A stretch of 36,975 nucleotides of DNA, taken from assembly GCA_903831265.1 (NCBI GenBank), contig CAIKXD010000233.1, forward strand, positions 1 to 36,975, in the 5' to 3' direction. The notes under the pieces were generated by a model. The model was not told the DNA's origin, did no database searches, and worked only from the letters and a program-made list of their open reading frames with translations. The DNA is from an uncultured Bacteroidota bacterium (GTDB lineage Bacteria > Bacteroidota > Bacteroidia > UBA4408). Shown piece after piece: positions 6,822-13,531 of this stretch (positions are counted from its first letter, which is position 1; every line of letters starts with the position of its first letter). A program made the translations under genes and the position numbers.

Positions 6822-7766
6822 TTATTCTGTAAAATTTGATTCGCTGGCAATTTTTTCATTGCTTACTTTGGAGATAAATATATCATTCATGCTAGGAATA
6901 ATTTCTTGCAAACCGTTGACCATTACATGCGGCATAATTGCTTGTAAAAGTTGATTTGGCGTAGCATCATACAACAATTTAATTGTAGCAATATTTACAT
7001 TGCCTTCGGTATGCTTTTCTAACAATTCGCAACCTGTCCAAATGGCGTTTGTAAAAGAAATTATATTACCTGTAAATTCTACCTTATAGGTATTTGTTCT
7101 ATGTTCTTTACGGATATCTTTTACACTTCCTTCAAGAATTTTTTTGGATCGATTGATTAATGCAATATCATCGCAAAGTTCCTCCACAGAGGCCATATTA
7201 TGTGTAGAAAAAATAATACTTGTTCCTTTTTCTTTCAGTTCTAAAATTTCGTTTTTGATTAAATTAGCGTTAATGGGATCAAAGCCACTAAATGGTTCAT
7301 CTAAAATTAATAATTCTGGCTCATGCAACACAGTAACAATAAATTGTACTTTTTGCTGCATTCCTTTACTGAGTTCTTCAATTTTTTTGTTCCACCAAGT
7401 TGTAATTTCAAATTTTTCGAACCAATATTTTAATCTTTTAGTGGCATCTTGTCTGCTCAATCCTTTTAATCGGGCTAAATACAGTGCCTGTTCTCCTACT
7501 TCCATTTTTTTGTATAGCCCTCTTTCCTCGGGCAAATAGCCTATTCGTTCTATATGATTTTGCTGTAGTTTTTGGCCATTAAAAAATAACTCACCGCTAT
7601 CAGGTCCTGTAATTTGATTGATGATTCTAATCAAGGATGTCTTTCCAGCACCATTTGGACCAAGCAAACCAAAAATACTATTTTTTTTTACGCTAATACT
7701 TACACCTTCTAAGGCAGTGTGTTTATCGTACTTTTTAACTATATCTTTCGCTGAAAAAATATCCAT
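6822..7766 (-). CDS. ABC transporter ATP-binding protein (NatA-like, DUF4162 tail)
   Basis: 314 residues. Walker A GPNGAGKTS, Q-loop near 'RIGYLPEERGLY', signature 'ELSKGMQQKVQ' (LSKGM, a common LSGGQ variant in this subfamily), Walker B 'LLILDEPFSGFDP' and H-loop 'STHNM' are all present, so the protein should be a working ATPase. The C-terminal ~80 residues fit DUF4162, an accessory domain common in NatA-type proteins. It is paired with the downstream permease and transcribed first. I prefer the ATG at 7766; an in-frame TTG at 7790 exists upstream. A near-consensus -7 sequence (TTACTTTG) lies further upstream. Confidence 0.9.
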   Translation of the reverse strand: MDIFSAKDIVKKYDKHTALEGVSISVKKNSIFGLLGPNGAGKTSLIRIINQITGPDSGELFFNGQKLQQNHIERIGYLPEERGLYKKMEVGEQALYLARLKGLSRQDATKRLKYWFEKFEITTWWNKKIEELSKGMQQKVQFIVTVLHEPELLILDEPFSGFDPINANLIKNEILELKEKGTSIIFSTHNMASVEELCDDIALINRSKKILEGSVKDIRKEHRTNTYKVEFTGNIISFTNAIWTGCELLEKHTEGNVNIATIKLLYDATPNQLLQAIMPHVMVNGLQEIIPSMNDIFISKVSNEKIASESNFTE

Positions 7767-7905
7767 GTTGTTTATTAATTTAGTGGGCAATATACCACAA
7801 AGTAATTGAAATTATTGAGAAAATTATGGTTGTAAATTTAATTTTAAATTAACAACTCTTTACAAGAATATTCGATAAAAATAATTTACTTCGTGTTAAT
7901 TAATT

Positions 7906-8394
7906 ATGTCGAATACCACTAAATTTAAATTAGATGACATTGCAGAAGCGCAAGAAACCTTGCTTATTGGCATAATTTCATCCGCTCCAGATTATACTGT
8001 ATGTTGGCATATCAATAAACAACTTCATATAAATTTAAGCAGGTGTGAAAATCTTAAATTTAGTGCTTTTCAAAAGAGCAAAAAGGTATCTTTACCCGAT
8101 CTTTTTTCGTCAGAAGAAAAAGAAAACAATGCAGAAACAGATCACTCTGAACATCATCTTTTTAAGTTTATTGATGAGCAACTTTTTAGTGATTATTACT
8201 TTATGGTTAATAAAGGAACACGAATAAACCTTGAAGCACAGCTAAAAAGAGTAACCTATTTCTTGGAGATTAGTGGTGTAGTTGCAGAAAATTCAGAAAA
8301 AATAATTTTTGATTTAAATGCCATTGAGCCTATAGAAATGGCCTATATAATTGGCAAGGAAAGCCTTATTAATAAGCTTCAATTATTGGTATAA
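7906..8394 (+). CDS. IPExxxVDY family protein
   Basis: 162 residues, cytoplasmic, no signal peptide. It matches the Bacteroidota-specific IPExxxVDY family by overall plan: an N-terminal 'lIGIiSsapDYtvCWhiNkqL.inlsR' block and a C-terminal segment ending in an 'lLInkLqlLv' helix. The name-giving motif has diverged here to L-E-A-Q-L-K-R-V-T-Y. Function unknown. Its position directly upstream of pyruvate kinase, on the same strand, supports the assignment, since I recall this pairing as common in the phylum. Confidence 0.72.
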   Translation: MSNTTKFKLDDIAEAQETLLIGIISSAPDYTVCWHINKQLHINLSRCENLKFSAFQKSKKVSLPDLFSSEEKENNAETDHSEHHLFKFIDEQLFSDYYFMVNKGTRINLEAQLKRVTYFLEISGVVAENSEKIIFDLNAIEPIEMAYIIGKESLINKLQLLV

Positions 8395-8446
8395 TACGTT
8401 TGTATAAATAAAAGTGTAATTAATACACTATTAACATTATTAATTT

Positions 8447-8454
8447 TAAATTTG
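8447..8454 (+). promoter_or_regulatory. -7 box TAAATTTG before pyk
   Basis: An exact TAnnTTTG match ending 13 bases before the pyk ATG at 8468. The leader would be very short. No convincing -33 TTG, so readthrough from the upstream gene is also possible. Confidence 0.45.
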
Positions 8455-8467
8455 TAAAAAAAAAGAA

Positions 8468-9892
8468 ATGGATCATTGGACAAAAACTAAAATAGTAGCC
8501 ACCTTAGGACCGGCTTCAAACACAAGACCAATCTTAAGTGCGATGATGGATGCAGGTATGGATGTGGCGCGTATTAACTCTTCGCATGGTTCTTATGATT
8601 TTCATCAACAAACCATTGATATTATACGTGAGCTAAATCATGCCAAAAAGAGCAATGTGGCTATTTTGGTGGATTTACAGGGACCAAAGCTGCGCATTGG
8701 AAATGTTGAAAACAATGAAGTTGTACTAAAAGATGGACAAGAGATTGTTATTACTACCGAGGAGTGTGTTGGTACTGCCGAAAAAATATATATAACCTAT
8801 CCTGAATTCCCTAAAGATGTAGCTGTTGGAGATAGCGTAAAGATTGATGATGGAAAATTAGAATTGCGTGTGCTTGAAACCAACAGAAAGGACACAGTTA
8901 GAGCTATTATTGTAAATGGTGGTTTATTATCCTCCAAAAAGGGTGTGAATTTACCAAATACCAAGATATCATTGCCTTCACTAACAAAAAAAGACCTTGA
9001 AGATTTAGATTTTGCATTAAGCAATAATGTAGAGTGGATAGGATTATCATTTGTGCGCTCGGTTACCGATGTAATAGATTTAAAGGAGCGAATTAAACTA
9101 GCGAAAAAAACAACCCGCGTTATTGCAAAAATAGAAAAGCCAGAAGCTATTGAAGAAATAGATAATATAATTGATATGGCCGATGGAGTGATGGTAGCAA
9201 GAGGCGATTTAGGGGTGGAATTACCTATGGAAAAAGTTCCTTTAATTCAAAAAATGATTGTAGGTAAATGCATTAAAGCTTCAAAGCCTGTAATTATTGC
9301 AACACAAATGATGGAAAGTATGATTACAAATTATACTCCTACCAGAGCCGAAGTAAATGATGTGGCCAATGCTGTGCTCGATGGTGCAGATGCAGTGATG
9401 TTAAGCGGTGAAACATCTGTAGGTAAATTTCCTGTAGTTGTAATACAGCACATGAACAAAATTTTAGCTGCGGTTGAAGCTGAAGGAAAAATTTATTTTA
9501 AAGACCATGTACCTGTTGGAAAAAATCAAACTTTTATATCGGATTCAATTTGTTTTAATGCCTGCGTAATGGCTCAGCATAGCGGTGCAAAAGGCATTGT
9601 GAGTATGACTAATAGTGGTTATACAGCATTAAAACTTAGTAGTCAGCGCCCATTAGCTAATATTTTTATTTTTACCGATAACCCTACTTTATTAAACACC
9701 TTAAATTTAGTATGGGGAGTTAGAGGTTTTTATTATGATAAATACGAAAGTACCGACAAAACAATAGAAGATGTAAAGCTATTTTTAAAGGCTCAAAATA
9801 TGGTGAAAGAAAACGACCTATTGATACATATTGCAAGTATACCAATGAAAGATAGAGGAAGAGCTAACATGATTAAATTAGGAATCGTTTAA
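8468..9892 (+). CDS. pyk: Pyruvate kinase
   Basis: 474 residues, the normal length. Converts phosphoenolpyruvate and ADP to pyruvate and ATP, the last step of glycolysis. Features seen: start 'TKIVATLGPAS', ADP/K+-site region 'ARINSSHG' (usually ARINFSHG), 'VDLQGPKLRIG' before the mobile B domain, the signature 'AKIEKPEAIEEIDNII..ADGVMVARGDLGVELP' (broken here for length; contains the catalytic Lys and the Mg-binding Glu/Asp), 'ATQMMESM' and 'TRAEVNDVANAVLDGADAVMLSGETSVGKFP'. The C-terminal regulatory domain is complete. Intact gene with a phylum-typical IPExxxVDY neighbour. Confidence 0.97.
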   Translation: MDHWTKTKIVATLGPASNTRPILSAMMDAGMDVARINSSHGSYDFHQQTIDIIRELNHAKKSNVAILVDLQGPKLRIGNVENNEVVLKDGQEIVITTEECVGTAEKIYITYPEFPKDVAVGDSVKIDDGKLELRVLETNRKDTVRAIIVNGGLLSSKKGVNLPNTKISLPSLTKKDLEDLDFALSNNVEWIGLSFVRSVTDVIDLKERIKLAKKTTRVIAKIEKPEAIEEIDNIIDMADGVMVARGDLGVELPMEKVPLIQKMIVGKCIKASKPVIIATQMMESMITNYTPTRAEVNDVANAVLDGADAVMLSGETSVGKFPVVVIQHMNKILAAVEAEGKIYFKDHVPVGKNQTFISDSICFNACVMAQHSGAKGIVSMTNSGYTALKLSSQRPLANIFIFTDNPTLLNTLNLVWGVRGFYYDKYESTDKTIEDVKLFLKAQNMVKENDLLIHIASIPMKDRGRANMIKLGIV

Positions 9893-9908
9893 GTTTGCTA
9901 TTTCGTTT

Positions 9909-9939
9909 TTTGACTTTTGAGATTTAAGGTGTATGTTTG
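9909..9939 (+). promoter_or_regulatory. Full Bacteroidota promoter (TTTG-N19-TATGTTTG)
   Basis: TTTG at 9909-9912 and TATGTTTG at 9932-9939 are separated by 19 bases, matching both halves and the spacing of the Bacteroidota housekeeping promoter. The -7 box ends only 4 bases before the ATG at 9944, so transcription should start at or near that ATG. Either the message is leaderless or translation begins at the next Met codon at 9953. Confidence 0.65.
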
Positions 9940-9943
9940 AAGC

Positions 9944-10567
9944 ATGAAAAACATGTTTAAATCAATAATATTATTCCTATTCATATTAATTTCCAACGTT
10001 TTTGTGCTGCACGCTCAGGAAAAAGTAACCATGATGAATGGCAACATTTTTTTTGTGAGCGTGGGAGATACTGTTGGTGATTTTATAAAAATGATTGATC
10101 CAGAATCCAAAAAAAATGAATTGGTAAATATGGAGAAAAATAGAATATTTTCTATTCTATACAAAAGCGGAACAGAAATTTTCATTTATAAACAAGACAC
10201 CTTATCTGAAGATAATTATTTAGGTGTAGAAGAAATGAGAAGTTATATTGCTGGAGCTCATGATGCAAACAGCCGCTATAGTTCTCCATTAGCATTTTGG
10301 GGAAGTTTTGGACTTGGTGTTGGTTCAGGAATTATATTGCCTGCTTGGCTTGCACCTATTGGTGCCGGTGCTGGTGCCTTTTTATTAGGATCAAGATGGA
10401 TAAAAATAAACCGCTCACATATTTCTGACCCAAAATATTTAAAAGATCCCAACTATATTAGTGGTTATGAAAATGCCGCTCGTCAATCGCGCGTACAAAA
10501 TGTTATAAAAGGTGCAGTTATAGGTGTTTTAATAGGCGCAGTTGCCAGATACACGGTACTCGAATAA
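9944..10567 (+). CDS. Secreted/membrane hypothetical protein
   Basis: 207 residues. Signal peptide to about residue 24 (hydrophobic core then L-H-A-Q). Residues 25-95 look like a small beta domain (short alternating strands, 'KVTMMNGNIFFVSVGDTVGDFIKM'). Two Gly-rich hydrophobic segments follow, around residues 118-150 and 188-203. Between them is 'DPNYISGYENAARQSRVQNVIKG', which I associate with uncharacterised Bacteroidota envelope proteins. I cannot name a domain. The next gene begins one base after its stop, so the two are likely co-transcribed. The start may be the Met codon at 9953, because the promoter ends 4 bases before 9944. Confidence 0.75.
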   Translation: MKNMFKSIILFLFILISNVFVLHAQEKVTMMNGNIFFVSVGDTVGDFIKMIDPESKKNELVNMEKNRIFSILYKSGTEIFIYKQDTLSEDNYLGVEEMRSYIAGAHDANSRYSSPLAFWGSFGLGVGSGIILPAWLAPIGAGAGAFLLGSRWIKINRSHISDPKYLKDPNYISGYENAARQSRVQNVIKGAVIGVLIGAVARYTVLE

Positions 10568-11419
10568 TTGAATAAGTTTGTCTTTCATGCCTTGGCTTCG
10601 GGTGCATACACTGCACTTTGTTTAGCTTCTCTAAGTATATGTACAGATATTATTATTTTAAAATCATCACCAAATTGGTTTTACTTTTCATTCCTTTTCT
10701 TTAGTAGCTTTTTATATTATAATTTCCAAAAAATTTCATGGTTTGGACATGTTAGAATGTCGCAAAAAAATAATCTAAAATATCTTTGGCCAGCAAAATA
10801 TCCAGGTCTATTGCTGCTTTGCTTAATGGTTGGATTTATAGGAAGTGTTGCTTTAATTACCGGCTGCATCAACAATCCAGTTAAAATATTTATGGCTAGT
10901 ATAGCCTTTGCGCTTGCTATTTTATATAATCAAAACATATTAGGAATACATTTACGTAGCTCAAAAGGATTTAAAGCTTTTACAATTGCTATGGTTGCAA
11001 TAATTACAGGTGTTTTGATTCCTGCAGCTAAAAATTCATTTGCATCAATCCCTTTTTTATTTCTGCTGCTTTTTTCGCTGGCTCAACTTTGCTTTATAAC
11101 AGCACTATGTATTGCGGCCGATATGCGAGATATAGAAGAAGACAGAGAGGATCGGATAAAAACTTTTCCTGCTGTAGCAGGCATTCTAACTTCTAAAAAA
11201 TTAATTCTATTACTTTTTCTGTTTCAGCTACTGTTACTGTTTATTCAATACCATCATTCATTTATAACTATTCAACAATTAGAGGCCTTTTTTGCCATTT
11301 CTTTGTTGAGCATGATTTTTATTCATCGCCTTGAGCCTAAAAACAGCTATTCCTATTTTATTATTGGCATTGATGGTTTAATTGCTTGCCAGAGCATGAG
11401 TATAATTTTAATTTATTGA
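10568..11419 (+). CDS. UbiA-like membrane prenyltransferase homologue
   Basis: 283 residues with about eight hydrophobic helices. The sequence 'AADMRDIEEDREDRIKTFPAVAG' near residues 187-209 is the second Asp-rich motif of the UbiA prenyltransferase superfamily, including the conserved T-F-P after it. The first Asp-rich motif (N-D-x2-D-x3-D) is not present; the equivalent loop reads 'YYNFQKISWFGH'. UbiA enzymes bind the prenyl diphosphate through Mg bound by both motifs, so this copy may be inactive or use another chemistry. It starts with TTG immediately after the stop of the upstream gene, and no ATG gives a sensible N-terminus. Probably the second gene of a two-gene operon. Confidence 0.75.
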   Translation: MNKFVFHALASGAYTALCLASLSICTDIIILKSSPNWFYFSFLFFSSFLYYNFQKISWFGHVRMSQKNNLKYLWPAKYPGLLLLCLMVGFIGSVALITGCINNPVKIFMASIAFALAILYNQNILGIHLRSSKGFKAFTIAMVAIITGVLIPAAKNSFASIPFLFLLLFSLAQLCFITALCIAADMRDIEEDREDRIKTFPAVAGILTSKKLILLLFLFQLLLLFIQYHHSFITIQQLEAFFAISLLSMIFIHRLEPKNSYSYFIIGIDGLIACQSMSIILIY

Positions 11420-11467
11420 TAAAAAACATAACACCTCTTTTTAAGATTTATAGATGTTAATTCAGCT

Positions 11468-11484
11468 AACTTTTTTTAAAAGTT
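11468..11484. terminator. Possible hairpin between UbiA-like and T9SS genes
   Basis: AACTTTT (11468-11474) and AAAAGTT (11478-11484) form a 7-bp stem with a TTT loop. The arms extend by TTAAT/ATTAA with an internal loop. An AT-rich stretch with a T-run (11493-11498) follows. It could end the transcript of the UbiA-like gene, but the stem is weak. Confidence 0.3.
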
Positions 11485-11525
11485 GATTAATATTTTTTAG
11501 ATTTACCACAAATAAATAAAAAGCT

Positions 11526-12011
11526 ATGAAAAAACAATTACTAACTATTGCAGCGATGGCCTTATTTGGGGCTATAAAAGCGCAAACGGTGATGCCAGAA
11601 GTGCTGTCGTCATCGGGTGGTAGTGGACAATCAGCACAAGCAAGCATTGCGTGGACCATCGGAGAGCCTGTTACAGCAACAGTTTCGGATGGTACATCAA
11701 CCTTAACTCAAGGTTTCCAGCAGCCTACTTTGCTTATTGCCACTGCACAAAACGAAATTAATGAATTAACAAGTTTATTGATTTATCCTAATCCAACTGC
11801 AGATTATGTTACTGTAAAGATGGATCAAGCAACACAAGCAAGCTACAGTTATAGATTGTTTGACAGTGCTGGTAAATTAGTTAGCGAAGGCAAAGCCACC
11901 TCAGCTAATCCAAACATTTCATTTCAAGGTTTAGCTTCTGGTCAGTATACCATTAGTTTATTAAATCAAAATTCAAAACAACAAAGTATTTCAATCATTA
12001 AACAAAACTAA
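11526..12011 (+). CDS. Minimal T9SS-exported protein
   Basis: 161 residues. Signal peptide to about residue 19 (ends I-K-A-Q). A short Ser/Gly/Thr-rich region follows with '[34 protein letters not shown]', a recurring Bacteroidota secreted segment (quoted in parts: [20 protein letters not shown]). From about residue 85 the rest is a type A T9SS C-terminal domain, starting '[15 protein letters not shown]' and ending in repeated beta strands. The cargo part is thus only ~60 residues. It should cross the outer membrane through T9SS and be anchored or released by the sortase PorU. It lies 7 bases before the collagen-like gene and is probably co-transcribed with it. Confidence 0.85.
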   Translation: MKKQLLTIAAMALFGAIKAQTVMPEVLSSSGGSGQSAQASIAWTIGEPVTATVSDGTSTLTQGFQQPTLLIATAQNEINELTSLLIYPNPTADYVTVKMDQATQASYSYRLFDSAGKLVSEGKATSANPNISFQGLASGQYTISLLNQNSKQQSISIIKQN

Positions 12012-12018
12012 TTTTAAC

Positions 12019-13410
12019 ATGAAAAAAAATTTCCTAACCGTTGCTATGGCTATGATGTGCAGTGCTGCCATCTTTGCTCAATCACCAAATAAAATTAACT
12101 ATCAGGCTGTAGCCAGAGATAACAGTGGTAATACCTTACCAAACACCGCAGTTAGCTTTCGTTTAAGCGTTTTACAAGGCAGTGCTTCTGGTACTTCAGT
12201 GTATTCCGAAACACACAATTTATCAACCAATGCCTATGGTCTTGCAAATTTAGCGATTGGTGCTGGTACTGTGGTATCGGGCACAATGAGTGGTATTAAC
12301 TGGGCCAATGGTCCTTATTTTGTAAAAGTAGAATTAGATGCTGCAGGTGGTGCTAATTATGCTGTTATGGGAACTTCTGAATTATTATCTGTACCTTATG
12401 CATTATATGCAGCAAATGGCGGAACTCCAGGTCCACAAGGACCACAAGGACCTGCTGGTACAAATGGTATCGATGGAGCAACAGGACCACAAGGCCCTCA
12501 AGGACCTGCTGGAACTGCTGGTGCAAATGGGAGTGCTGGTGCACAAGGACCTCAAGGACCGCAAGGGCCACAAGGACCGCAAGGACCACAAGGTGCAGCT
12601 GGAGCCAATGGTGCAGCTGGAGCACAAGGACCTGCTGGAGCACCTGGAAGTGCTAACATTAACGGAACAACAAATAATTTGGTAAAATTTACTGGTGCAA
12701 CTACAGGTGGAGATTCTAGATTTTATGATAACGGAAGTAAGATTGGTATTGCTACCAACACGCCTCGTCAACAATTTGATGTTCGTGTAAACAACATAGT
12801 TATTGGAGATAATTTAGGTACAGCAAATCCAGCTATTACATGGAAAACTGGATTAGCAACCGACTCTGTAATTACTTTTGCTAATCAAGGTTTTGCTGCT
12901 ACTTATTTCAACAATGATGGTGCTAATTTCATTGGCCATTGGATTAATAAAGCCGACAATGATATTGAGCCATGGGACGACAATTTAACTGAATTAGGTA
13001 CGCCTATTTACCGTTGGGGAAATATTTACTCAGGTAATGGTGTTATTCAAACTTCAGATGCTCGTTTAAAGACAAACATTAATGGGTTAGAAAGTGGTTT
13101 ATCGAAAGTAATGCAATTACGTCCTGTTAGTTATAATTGGATCAATCCAAAAGATGGTACTGGAAAAGAAATTGGTTTTATTGCGCAGGAAGTAGAAAAA
13201 GTTGTACCGGAAGCAGTAGTGCATAGTTTTACTACTGAAAAACAATTAGCAAATGCAAAAGCAAATGGTAAACCAATACCAGCAATTACAGATCCTTATG
13301 CTATGAAATACAATGAATTGATTCCAGTATTAACAAAAGCAATTCAAGAACAACAAGCACAAATTGAACAATTACAAAAGGAAATTGAATTATTAAAGGC
13401 TAAAAAATAA
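12019..13410 (+). CDS. Collagen-like secreted protein with S74 intramolecular chaperone domain
   Basis: 463 residues. Signal peptide to residue 20 (I-F-A-Q). Residues 24-131 form the Bacteroidota secreted N-domain ('INYQAVARD' to '[11 protein letters not shown]'). Residues 135-212 are 26 uninterrupted Gly-X-Y triplets, rich in GPQ, a collagen-type triple helix. Residues 213-340 contain a beta-rich linker with '[17 protein letters not shown]'. Residues 341-430 are a tail-fibre S74 chaperone domain, with the self-cleavage dyad Ser346/Lys351 in S-D-A-R-L-K and '[15 protein letters not shown]'. The last ~30 residues are a coiled coil (Q/E/L/I heptads). The layout predicts a trimeric fibre whose chaperone may be cleaved off after folding. 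There is no T9SS domain. A strong terminator follows. Confidence 0.88.
   Translation: MKKNFLTVAMAMMCSAAIFAQSPNKINYQAVARDNSGNTLPNTAVSFRLSVLQGSASGTSVYSETHNLSTNAYGLANLAIGAGTVVSGTMSGINWANGPYFVKVELDAAGGANYAVMGTSELLSVPYALYAANGGTPGPQGPQGPAGTNGIDGATGPQGPQGPAGTAGANGSAGAQGPQGPQGPQGPQGPQGAAGANGAAGAQGPAGAPGSANINGTTNNLVKFTGATTGGDSRFYDNGSKIGIATNTPRQQFDVRVNNIVIGDNLGTANPAITWKTGLATDSVITFANQGFAATYFNNDGANFIGHWINKADNDIEPWDDNLTELGTPIYRWGNIYSGNGVIQTSDARLKTNINGLESGLSKVMQLRPVSYNWINPKDGTGKEIGFIAQEVEKVVPEAVVHSFTTEKQLANAKANGKPIPAITDPYAMKYNELIPVLTKAIQEQQAQIEQLQKEIELLKAKK
12421..12654 (+). repeat. Collagen Gly-X-Y coding repeat
   Basis: Twenty-six in-frame 9-base units. The core at about 12546-12591 is five near-identical GGxCCxCAA units coding for GPQ. 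Because each unit is a multiple of three, gain or loss of units would change the fibre length without breaking the frame. Long shadow frames without stops on both strands here are artefacts of this repeat. Confidence 0.85.
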
Positions 13411-13437
13411 GCTTCGGTTTATTTTCAAACGCGTTTT

Positions 13438-13475
13438 AAAAAGCAGCACTGTATTATTTCAGTGCTGCTTTTTTT
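13438..13475 (+). terminator. Strong Rho-independent terminator
   Basis: The arms AAAAAGCAGCACTG (13438-13451) and CAGTGCTGCTTTTT (13460-13473) pair perfectly over 14 bp around an 8-base loop, and the right arm runs into a T-tract. It lies 27 bases after the collagen-like gene and ends the two-gene transcript, separating it from the subtilase. The flanking A-tract and T-tract could let it work in both directions. Confidence 0.9.
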
Positions 13476-13499
13476 ATTCTTTAAACCCAATCATTTTCT

Positions 13500-13507
13500 T
13501 ACTTTTG
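13500..13507 (+). promoter_or_regulatory. -7 box TACTTTTG before first subtilase
   Basis: An exact TAnnTTTG match. It ends 3 bases before an in-frame ATG at 13511 and 24 bases before the ATG at 13532, so the second ATG is the better start. No clear -33 TTG. Confidence 0.5.
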
Positions 13508-13531
13508 AAGATGCTAAAAAAAATCATTGTA

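Noticed and set aside
7144-7539. 131-codon plus-strand frame antisense to the NatA-like ATPase
   Set aside because: It opposes the Walker B and signature coding and has no family resemblance. The minus frame carries every ABC motif.
12338-12774. Three long overlapping frames in other phases across the collagen region
   Set aside because: They are composed of low-complexity His/Leu/Lys/Asp or Ser/Arg/Cys runs produced by the 9-base Gly-X-Y repeat read out of phase. The in-phase frame gives a coherent multidomain protein.
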